Shown here piece by piece: positions 1-5,178 of a DNA stretch of 5,178 nucleotides (position 1 is its first letter; the number at the start of each line of letters is the position of its first letter). The stretch is from assembly GCA_903901395.1 (NCBI GenBank), contig CAIUQW010000314.1, positions 1-5,178 of the forward strand. Direction: 5' to 3'. Under the pieces are notes generated by a model, which did not search any database, was not told the origin of the DNA, and saw only the letters and a list, made by a program, of their open reading frames with translations. Source of the stretch: an uncultured Chlorobiales bacterium (GTDB lineage: Bacteria > Bacteroidota > Chlorobiia > Chlorobiales > Chlorobiaceae). The position numbers and the translations under genes were made by a program.

Positions 1-3000
1 AATAATGCGTTGCCCGTCCGGGCTGAACGAAGCGGCATTGACCCCATAGGAGTGTCCGGTGAGCGACATAAGGCATTGGCCAGTTTCGGCATCCCAGATT
101 TTGATAGTGTTGTCACTAGAAGCAGAAATAATGCGTTGCCCGTCCGGGCTGAACGCAACGGTATATATCCATTTAGAATGTCCGGAAAGAATCAAAAGAC
201 AGTTACCATAGAGAGCATCCCAAATTTTGATGGTGTTGTCGGTAAACGCTGAAATGATGCGTTTTCCATCGGGGCTGAAAACGGCAGCAGTGACCACATG
301 TCTATGCTCGTAAAGGGTCATGAGGCAGTTGCCAGAGAGAGCATCCCAAAGCTTGATGGTCGAGTCGTAAGACGCGGAAATGATGCGCGTTCCATCGGGG
401 CTGAAAGCGGCAGCATTGGCCCAATGTGTATGCCCGGAAAGGGTCATCTGGCAGTTACCGGAAACGGCGTCCCAAAGCTTGATGGTCGAGTCGTAAGACG
501 CGGAAATGATACGCTGTCCGTTGGAGTTGAATGATGCGGAAAAGATTCTTTCACCATGGCCTGAAAGAGTCATGATGCATTGGCCAGTTTCTGCATCCCA
601 GATTTTGACAGTTTTGTCGAAAGAAGCAGAAATTATGCGCTGTCCGTCAAAACTGAACGATGCGGAAAAAACTTTTGCGAAATGTCCAGAAAGGGTCTTG
701 AGGCAGTTGCCGGAATCAGCATCCCAGAGTTTGAGTGTTTTATCAGATGACGCGGAAATGATACGCTTTCCGTCGGGCCTGAACGATGCGGCTCTGACTG
801 ATCTGGTATGCCCGGAAAGGGTTTTAATGCAGTTGCCGGAGTCAGCATCCCAGATTTTGATAGTTTTGTCGAAAGACGCGGAAATGATGTGCTTCCCATC
901 AGGATTGAACGATGCGGCAGTGACCTGAAGTGTATGCCCGGAAAGGGTTTTAATGCAGTTGCCGGAGTCAACATCCCAGATTTTGATAGTTTTGTCGAAA
1001 GACGCGGAAATGATGCGCTTCCCATCAGGACTGAACGATGCGGCAGTGACCTGAAGTCTATGCCCTGAAAGAGTCATGAGGCAGTTACCGGAGTCAACAT
1101 CCCAGAGCTTGAGGGTGTTGTCGTAAGAGCCGGAAATGATGCGCTTGCCGTCAGGGCTGAAAGCGGCGGCAGTTACCCGGCTGGAATGACCGTCATAGAT
1201 CGAACATTGACTTTTTGGTGGAATTGATGAACTGGCGATGCCTTTGCAACGCGCGGCAACATACTCCGTTCCTTCCGGGAAATCAACCATATCCGCCGCC
1301 TGGCATTCAACGAACGAAACGAGCCGCAGTTCCGCCGATGACCAGCGGCTTTTGCTCAAATCGCAGTTCCGCCAGATTCCGGCCACGGCGTCGGCTCGCG
1401 AATAATCGGCTCCGGTGGCGTTGCAGCCGAAGAACTCCGCGTTGACGAGGGTGGCGCGGTTGAACGAGGCGGAAGCGAGCACGGTGCTGCGGAAGCTCGT
1501 GCCGCGCAGATCCGCCCCGTCGAACCGCGCTCCCGAAAGGTTCAGGTTGCCGATCACCCATCCGGCAAGCTCGGCCTGTTCGAGCCGGACGCTTCGCGGA
1601 GCGGGGGTGCGCATTCCGCGCTCGTGCAGCTTCAGCCAGAGGGCGAAGGCGAGTTCCGAAACCTGCTTCCGGTAATCAGTTTCGAGGATCGAGGCGAGCG
1701 CCGTGACCACCTTTTCGCCTTTCCGCTCATCGGTCGCGAGCATGTCGGCCACGAAGTCGAGCGTCTCTTTCGACGGCATGTTCATCGCCAAATCCAGCGG
1801 CTCGAACTGCCGCGCCGAGAACGCATCGACCAGAAATCCCGCAAGGAAATACTCCTGCAACGAGGTGTGGGCGAACGAAAAGTAGTCCTCCTCCTCGCGA
1901 ATGATGAAGGTCGCCGTGCGCAGGTCTTTCTTGAGCGTCTCTCTTTTTATGTTTGCATAAGCTCCATTGATTTCTGGATTACAAAGCAACCACTGATCCA
2001 GCCATCGGTTGAGCGCTCTGCTCTTCATTCCCTCCCCGCCATTCCGATGAATTTCAGCAGCTAATGCCTGCATGAGAAGCCGTTTGTGGTCAACGTCAAT
2101 CTCGTGCTTGCCCTCGTCCCGCGCCAGCCAGTTCTCCACCGTCGTGTCGTACAGCGTGGCGGTATTGACGTGGCCGCCATCGGCGATCTTGCGCTCGATG
2201 TCGGGAATCGACTCCGTGACCAGGTTGAGCGTGTAGGGGCGCGAGGCGAGGTCTTTCAGGTTGTGCACCTGCTCGAACAGCTCAACGATCCGGTCGATCT
2301 TCTCCCCGTCACAGCCGAGCCGTTTTTCCAGATACGCCCTGATCTGCGCCGAGTCGAAGGGCAAGAGCGTGCATGAGCGGTACTCCTCGCGGGCGCGTCC
2401 TTCGCGATCCCTGCCGAGAAACAGCGTATTCTGCTCGATAGCGTCGCGGAAGTAGTGCGTGCGGCAACTGATGAGTATTTTGCCCTGCGGCGGCGCGTTC
2501 TCCTTATCGCTCCGCTGCTCCCGGATGCTCCAGAGTTCGGCGATGAACTGGTTGGTCTCCTCCGGCGTGAAATGCACCGTCTTTTCATCGAGACCATCGA
2601 AGATGATCATCGCCTCGTTCGAGCGTACACGCAGAATGACGTCCTCCGGCGTCACGATACTCTTGTCGAGCGGGTCCTTGCTGAACTCGATAGCGTCGCG
2701 CAAAACATCGACAAGGCGCGGCACTTTTTTCTCCGAGCCGACACGGGTCTGAACCCGCCGCAAGTCGATGTAGATACAGAGCGGCACCGATTCCGGCGAG
2801 TCGTGATGCCGAGCGCTGATCTCCCGCGCCAGCATCCGGCAGGTGAAGGTCTTGCCCGTCCCGAAATCGCCTAGCAACGCAAAAAACGGAACTTCGCTCT
2901 CCAGCGCCCAGCTCTGGATGTACGGGCGAGCCAGAACCGTATCCGCCGATGACTCGCTTGTCGTTTGATGTGAAATGATGCCGGGGTTGGCGCGACCATC

Positions 3001-3735
3001 GATGAATCGTTCGCATTCGTACAGCGAACCCTTGAACCTGAGATGACCCTCGGTAATCTTCCGCGCCCCGTCGTCGTCATCGAGGTTCACGCATTCGATG
3101 TCAAGATCAACTTCGACAGCTTGAATGCTTCCTTCGCGTTGCTTCTGTATCCGTTGTTCGATTTCCTCGACCAGCTTGTTGATAAATCGCTGTTGGTTCG
3201 AACCGCTGACGCCTGAAAATGGCTTCTCATCCAGAAAAAATATCTGGAGGTGTTCAAGTCCGTGAAGCTCTTGATTGTTAAGATCGATGGGTTTGAGGGC
3301 GACAGGAAAACTCTTGTTCCTAAGCACGGGAATTTCATGTTCCTGTATGTAGGTGCTCGACAGAAAGTGACTCGATACTAACAGAATGCCGTAGTCGCAC
3401 CGCTGAAGCCGGTTCTGAAGTTCATCGTGCCAGGTATCGCCGCACAGCAGATCGTTATCCAAGGACAAGACAAAGTCGTAATACTTCGATGAACCAACTC
3501 GCGCTTCCAACTCATCGACGAATCGTGTCTTGACGCTATCATCCTTGTGAGCATAAGAAAGGAATAACTTTATGACAGGCTTGATTCTCGCCTTGATCTC
3601 CACCGCCTCCGACGACAAATAGCCGGGAATCTCCTTAATACCGGGATTCAATGCCTGCTCGACGCGGTTAGCATCCTCGGCGATTCCGGTTGACGCCTGC
3701 GGTTGTCGTCGGTTCGATGGAGAGGTGTCTGGCAT
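1..3735 (-). CDS. TIR-NACHT/STAND-pentapeptide-WD40 NLR-like protein (3' end beyond window)
   Basis: One uninterrupted frame gives at least 1245 residues. The order is TIR (about 54-200), linker (about 201-265), NACHT-type NTPase (266-645), helical stretch (646-715), 20 pentapeptide repeats (716-815), then WD40 blades from 849 to the window edge. Family knowledge: TIR-STAND proteins are intracellular receptors in which ligand binding by C-terminal repeats triggers ATP-dependent oligomerisation and activates the TIR effector, often an NADase, in anti-phage defence. There is no signal peptide or membrane segment, so it is probably cytosolic. I chose the ATG at 3733-3735 because an in-frame TAG lies 36 bases upstream of it (3772-3774). 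No Shine-Dalgarno sequence precedes it, and a TTG at 3763-3765 is a possible alternative start. It is separated from the aminotransferase gene by 367 bp, so it is probably its own transcription unit. The stop codon is outside the window. Domain assignment is firm; the defence role is inferred. Confidence 0.95.
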   Translation of the reverse strand, partial: MPDTSPSNRRQPQASTGIAEDANRVEQALNPGIKEIPGYLSSEAVEIKARIKPVIKLFLSYAHKDDSVKTRFVDELEARVGSSKYYDFVLSLDNDLLCGDTWHDELQNRLQRCDYGILLVSSHFLSSTYIQEHEIPVLRNKSFPVALKPIDLNNQELHGLEHLQIFFLDEKPFSGVSGSNQQRFINKLVEEIEQRIQKQREGSIQAVEVDLDIECVNLDDDDGARKITEGHLRFKGSLYECERFIDGRANPGIISHQTTSESSADTVLARPYIQSWALESEVPFFALLGDFGTGKTFTCRMLAREISARHHDSPESVPLCIYIDLRRVQTRVGSEKKVPRLVDVLRDAIEFSKDPLDKSIVTPEDVILRVRSNEAMIIFDGLDEKTVHFTPEETNQFIAELWSIREQRSDKENAPPQGKILISCRTHYFRDAIEQNTLFLGRDREGRAREEYRSCTLLPFDSAQIRAYLEKRLGCDGEKIDRIVELFEQVHNLKDLASRPYTLNLVTESIPDIERKIADGGHVNTATLYDTTVENWLARDEGKHEIDVDHKRLLMQALAAEIHRNGGEGMKSRALNRWLDQWLLCNPEINGAYANIKRETLKKDLRTATFIIREEEDYFSFAHTSLQEYFLAGFLVDAFSARQFEPLDLAMNMPSKETLDFVADMLATDERKGEKVVTALASILETDYRKQVSELAFALWLKLHERGMRTPAPRSVRLEQAELAGWVIGNLNLSGARFDGADLRGTSFRSTVLASASFNRATLVNAEFFGCNATGADYSRADAVAGIWRNCDLSKSRWSSAELRLVSFVECQAADMVDFPEGTEYVAARCKGIASSSIPPKSQCSIYDGHSSRVTAAAFSPDGKRIISGSYDNTLKLWDVDSGNCLMTLSGHRLQVTAASFSPDGKRIISASFDKTIKIWDVDSGNCIKTLSGHTLQVTAASFNPDGKHIISASFDKTIKIWDADSGNCIKTLSGHTRSVRAASFRPDGKRIISASSDKTLKLWDADSGNCLKTLSGHFAKVFSASFSFDGQRIISASFDKTVKIWDAETGQCIMTLSGHGERIFSASFNSNGQRIISASYDSTIKLWDAVSGNCQMTLSGHTHWANAAAFSPDGTRIISASYDSTIKLWDALSGNCLMTLYEHRHVVTAAVFSPDGKRIISAFTDNTIKIWDALYGNCLLILSGHSKWIYTVAFSPDGQRIISASSDNTIKIWDAETGQCLMSLTGHSYGVNAASFSPDGQRII
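344..510. repeat. 41-base exact direct repeat shared by WD40 blades 6 and 7
   Basis: Bases 344-384 and 470-510 are identical over 41 bases and lie 126 bases apart. They encode the blade core ISASYDSTIKLWD in both units. The flanking parts of the same blades, including the residues right after GH, differ clearly. The identity is therefore confined to part of the repeat. That pattern fits partial gene conversion or selection on the variable positions. Confidence 0.85.
814..1065. repeat. Near-identical tandem duplication of one 126-bp WD40 unit
   Basis: Bases 814-939 and 940-1065 (blades 3 and 2) match at 122 of 126 positions. The differences are 845/971 (g/a), 890/1016 (t/c), 905/1031 (t/c) and 932/1058 (g/c). 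Read on the minus strand, they change Ala/Val, His/Arg, Asn/Ser and Thr/Arg. None is silent. The two units are much more alike than other neighbouring blades, so this is the youngest visible duplication or conversion in the array. Confidence 0.93.
1291..1590 (-). repeat. 20 consecutive pentapeptide repeats
   Basis: Residues 716-815 keep a perfect five-residue register. Central positions every fifth residue (718, 723, 728 ... 813) are L, L, I, L, F, L, F, L, F, L, F, A, Y, A, W, L, W, L, F, A. Positions two residues earlier are mostly small (A, T, C, S, G). This is the A(D/N)LXX pentapeptide-repeat signature. Twenty units would form about five coils of a right-handed quadrilateral beta-helix. 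The best-conserved part is around LSGARFDGADLRGTSF (733-748); the edges are more degenerate. It sits between the NTPase and the WD40 array and may act as a rigid spacer or as a second binding surface. Confidence 0.88.
1801..2940 (-). other. NACHT-type STAND NTPase core with winged-helix-like region
   Basis: This covers residues 266-645. Walker A is GDFGTGKT (289-296). Walker B is MIIFDGLDEK (376-385). A small residue follows the magnesium-binding Asp380 and DE comes shortly after, which is the NACHT hallmark. A sensor-1-like strand KILISCR ends at Arg425. SRPYTLNL (498-505) fits the conserved proline motif at the start of the winged-helix part. FAHTSLQEYFLAGFL (621-635) is the typical closing motif of bacterial NACHT proteins. 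No key residue is missing, so ATP binding and conformational switching look possible. The segment is GC-rich compared with the TIR and WD40 parts of the same gene. Confidence 0.92.
3148..3576 (-). other. TIR domain (TIR_2-like), predicted NADase effector
   Basis: This covers about residues 54-196 of the large protein. Box 1 is LFLSYAHKDD (57-66). It is followed by a TIR_2-like central segment, DLLCGDTWHDEL (95-106), and a hydrophobic strand GILLVSS (116-122). The next helix reads FLSSTYIQEHEIP (124-136). In bacterial TIR domains the glutamate of this motif (usually S-x-x-F-L-x-S-x-Y/F ... E-L/I-P) is the NAD+-cleaving residue, which points to E134 here. All core elements are present, so the domain looks catalytically intact. 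An N-terminal effector in front of a STAND NTPase is the usual arrangement. Activity itself is inferred. Confidence 0.9.
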
Positions 3736-3813
3736 AGGAGAATCGTCGTTATGTTGCGGAAACAAAACAGACTACAGGGGGCTACGCCGTGATCAGGAAA
3801 ATGGCGTAAAACG

Positions 3814-3843
3814 AATATAGGGAATTGGCGGGGCATCCGGCAA
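3814..3843 (-). promoter_or_regulatory. Possible sigma-70 promoter for the NLR-like gene
   Basis: Read on the minus strand, TTGCCG (3843-3838, four of six matches to TTGACA) precedes TATATT (3819-3814, five of six matches to TATAAT) by an 18-base spacer. Transcription would start near 3807, leaving a leader of about 70 bases before the ATG at 3735. It is the best promoter-like pair I found in the intergenic region. Support is by eye only, and the -35 element is weak. Confidence 0.35.
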
Positions 3844-3918
3844 TCGGGGGTGACGTACTGAAAGATTAGGGCGTCTAAAAAGTCACCCATCAATTCATTT
3901 CTCGGAACTCAGTCTCTT

Positions 3919-4039
3919 TGTCATTCTGAACGAAGTGAAGAATCCAGTTTCTTTGGGATTTGATGATAACCGAATGAATTGCAATGTCTTACAAAATCCA
4001 CTGGATTCTTCGCCCGACTTAGTCGGACTCAGAATGACA
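3919..4039. repeat. 121-bp imperfect palindrome, likely a dispersed genomic repeat
   Basis: The outer arms TGTCATTCTGA (3919-3929) and TCAGAATGACA (4029-4039) pair perfectly over 11 bp. The next arms GAAGAATCCAG (3937-3947) and CTGGATTCTTC (4001-4011) pair over another 11 bp. A further six pair inside (3956-3961 with 3994-3999). The right side carries an extra small hairpin, CCGAC/GTCGG (4014-4018 with 4022-4026), between its two arm blocks. I recognise this type of sequence (TCATTCTGA...GAAGAATC) from intergenic repeats in several bacterial groups, including green sulfur bacteria. The inverted pairing is directly visible; the dispersed-repeat identity is from memory. It has no T-tract on either strand, so a role as an intrinsic terminator is unproven, though the hairpin could separate the two genes. 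Confidence 0.7.
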
Positions 4040-4102
4040 GATAAATTGGACGAGTGCCGATTGAGTGATCCTTGTTGAGACAGCCTCTTCCCCAAGAGTG
4101 AC

Positions 4103-5178
4103 CTACCCGCACACCTCGCGGATGGCAGCAGCGATAATCGGGATGCCGCGTTCGATTTCTTCGGGGGTGTTGTTGCAGTAGGAGAGGCGCATGGTGTCGT
4201 TGCGCTCTCCTTCGGGGTCGAAGGTGCTGCCGGTGACGAATACTGCGCCGCCGTCGATGGCGCGTTTGAGGATCGCGGTGGCGTCCGTGCCTGCGGGCAG
4301 GGTGAGCCAGATGTAGAAGCCGCCGCGCGGTTCGTTCCAGCGGACGTACTCCGGCAGATGCCGGCGGAGCGCTCCCGCCATGCAGGCTGCGCGGCGTTTG
4401 TACTCCTCGCGCACGCTCGCGATGTAGCCGTCGATCTTGCCAGAGCGGATGAAGGCGTCGGCGATCACCTGCGAAAAGCTTGGCGAGCAGGCGTCGGCGG
4501 ATTGCTTGATCAGCTCGCACTTTTCGTAGATCGCGGGCGGGGCGAGCAGCCAGCCGAGGCGCAAGCCGGGGCCGAGAATCTTGGAGAAGGAACCCATGTA
4601 GCAGATGTCGATGCCTTCGGGGTCGAGCGCCTTGATGGGTTTCAGCCGCTCGCGATCCTCCTCGCTGAACCAGAGGTCGCCGTAAGCGTCGTCCTCGATG
4701 AGCGGAATGTCGCGCCCCTGCAACGCCTCGACCAGCTCCCGCTTGCGCTCCGAGGTGTAGAGCATCCCAGCCGGGTTGTGGAAGTAGGGCGTGATGTAGA
4801 GGAACTTCGCCGGATCGGGCCGCGCGGCCTCTTCGCGCAGCATGGCAATGTCAAGCCCCTCCTCGTCAACCGGAATCGAGACGATCTGTGCGCCCGCGGA
4901 GCGAAACGCCGCGATGGCTCCGATGAAGCAGGGGTACTCGGTGAGCACCCGGTCGCCGGGATCGACGAACGCCTTTGCCACGATGCTCAGACCCTGCTGC
5001 GAGCCGGTGGTGATCATGAGCTTGTTGCTTTTGACCGGCAGCCCCTTGCGTTCGAGGAAGCCGGAGAGCGATTCGAGCAGCGACGGCAGGCCGGGAGTGG
5101 GGCCGTACTGAAAGGCCGCCTGCTTCGATTTCAGGTCGAGGCCGCGAAACAGCTCCTCCACCTCATCGACCGGAAACA
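4103..5178 (-). CDS. PLP-dependent class I/II aminotransferase (5' end beyond window)
   Basis: The product resembles the LysN / kynurenine aminotransferase II / MocR C-terminal branch of fold-type I aminotransferases, which move amino groups between amino acids and 2-oxo acids using pyridoxal phosphate. Visible motifs: phosphate-cup stretch TTGSQQGL (codons near 5009), the substrate-side Asn in HNPAG (codon 4775-4777), Asp and Tyr of IEDDAYGDL (4688-4690 and 4682-4684) that contact the cofactor ring, the Schiff-base Lys in GSFSKILGPGLRLGW (4580-4582), and the carboxylate-binding Arg in MRLSY (4187-4189). The stop is TAG at 4103-4105. The frame stays open past a GTG at 5159-5161 to the window edge, reading FPVDE just before it. 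Family members have a conserved segment ending in FPV near the N-terminus, so the true start lies outside and roughly 40-50 residues are missing. Substrate cannot be assigned from sequence; aromatic amino acids, 2-aminoadipate or a broad range are all possible. It looks like a core metabolic gene. Confidence 0.93.
   Translation of the reverse strand, partial: FPVDEVEELFRGLDLKSKQAAFQYGPTPGLPSLLESLSGFLERKGLPVKSNKLMITTGSQQGLSIVAKAFVDPGDRVLTEYPCFIGAIAAFRSAGAQIVSIPVDEEGLDIAMLREEAARPDPAKFLYITPYFHNPAGMLYTSERKRELVEALQGRDIPLIEDDAYGDLWFSEEDRERLKPIKALDPEGIDICYMGSFSKILGPGLRLGWLLAPPAIYEKCELIKQSADACSPSFSQVIADAFIRSGKIDGYIASVREEYKRRAACMAGALRRHLPEYVRWNEPRGGFYIWLTLPAGTDATAILKRAIDGGAVFVTGSTFDPEGERNDTMRLSYCNNTPEEIERGIPIIAAAIREVCG

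Larger units (their letters stand above)
1..1191 (-). repeat. WD40 array: nine complete 42-residue blades plus a tenth cut by the window edge
   Basis: Glycine-histidine dipeptides start blades at 1191, 1065, 939, 813, 687, 561, 435, 309, 183 and 57, exactly 126 bases apart, with no indel. Blade 8 has EH instead of GH. Each blade carries the WD40 signature: GH at positions 1-2, F11, G15, an IIS strand, D24, T26, K28, then WD at 30-31, with G35, C37 and L41 also invariant. The array begins at residue 849. Nine full blades already exceed a standard seven-bladed propeller, so at least one propeller plus part of a second is expected. In STAND proteins such arrays are the ligand-sensing part. The highly uniform blades suggest recent tandem amplification or homogenisation. 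Confidence 0.95.
3736..4102. other. Intergenic region without a credible gene
   Basis: These 367 bases separate the stop codon of the aminotransferase gene from the start of the NLR-like gene. They hold the 121-bp palindrome, the candidate promoter and a weak 7-bp inverted repeat (3848-3854 with 3882-3888). Open frames here have no recognisable protein character; the one covering the palindrome simply translates the repeat. I see no tRNA, riboswitch or clear intrinsic terminator. Confidence 0.75.

Noticed and set aside
633..1025. 130-codon minus-strand open frame
   Set aside because: It is an out-of-phase reading of the WD40 repeats; the WD40 frame itself is continuous through it.
10..1068. 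Several repetitive plus-strand open frames (10-252, 298-534, 506-928, 808-1068)
   Set aside because: They are antisense to the WD40 array. Their repeated peptides just mirror the 126-bp period of the minus-strand coding sequence, and they lack any domain signal.
1..1191. Regular repeats as a possible CRISPR array
   Set aside because: The period is 126 bp with the whole unit conserved and translating as WD40 blades; there are no distinct repeat and spacer blocks.
1215..2874. Plus-strand and alternate minus-strand open frames across the pentapeptide and NTPase region
   Set aside because: High GC leaves few stops in other frames. These products are Arg/Pro/Ser-rich and have no motifs, while the main frame carries complete Walker and pentapeptide signatures.
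3848..3888. Inverted repeat GGGTGAC / GTCACCC as a terminator or operator
   Set aside because: Only 7 bp pair, across a 27-base loop, with no T-tract. This can occur by chance.
3648..3893. 81-codon minus-strand open frame
   Set aside because: It overlaps the start of the TIR-STAND gene in another frame and shows no protein family character.
3895..4095. 66-codon minus-strand open frame
   Set aside because: It is made almost entirely from the palindromic repeat, so it is probably a translation of non-coding DNA.
4085..4098. Small hairpin CTCTT-CCCC-AAGAG just downstream of the aminotransferase stop
   Set aside because: A 5-bp stem with no following T-run is too weak to call an intrinsic terminator.
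5159..5161. GTG as the start codon of the aminotransferase
   Set aside because: The frame is open upstream to the window edge with family-like residues (FPVDE), and a start here would lack the usual N-terminal segment.

Overview
The window is dominated by one very large minus-strand gene that runs off its left edge, followed on the same strand by the 3' part of an aminotransferase gene that runs off its right edge. About 370 bp of non-coding DNA lie between them. I read the large gene codon by codon. A single frame is open from an ATG at 3735 down to base 1 with no stop or frameshift, giving at least 1245 codons.

Layout on the minus strand, in reading direction: (a) 5178-4103, a fold-type I PLP-dependent aminotransferase lacking its N-terminus; (b) 4102-3736, an intergenic region with a 121-bp imperfect palindrome that looks like a dispersed genomic repeat, plus a possible sigma-70 promoter; (c) 3735-1, a multidomain protein. 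Its order is a TIR domain (about residues 54-200), a NACHT-type STAND NTPase (about 266-645), an unbroken tract of 20 pentapeptide repeats (716-815), and a WD40 array (849 onward). The array repeats exactly every 42 residues (126 bp) and is still running when the window ends.

Protein (c) has the plan of an NLR-like immune receptor. A WD40 sensor would detect a ligand, the STAND NTPase would switch and oligomerise, and the TIR domain would act as effector, probably by NAD+ hydrolysis. Bacterial proteins of this general class act in anti-phage defence or regulated cell death. That role is inferred here from architecture. The most interesting feature is the sensor. Its blades are nearly identical, have no length variation, and differ mainly at a few positions per blade. 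Those positions match, as far as I remember, the hypervariable positions of fungal HET-E/D/R incompatibility receptors. Two adjacent blades differ at only 4 of 126 bases, and all four changes alter the amino acid.

Organism: high-GC core gene, lower-GC accessory segments, and an intergenic palindrome starting TGTCATTCTGA, a type I associate with green sulfur bacteria among others. A Chlorobaculum/Chlorobium-like genome is my best guess, with only moderate confidence. The aminotransferase looks like ordinary metabolism. I see no functional link between it and the receptor gene beyond sharing a strand.
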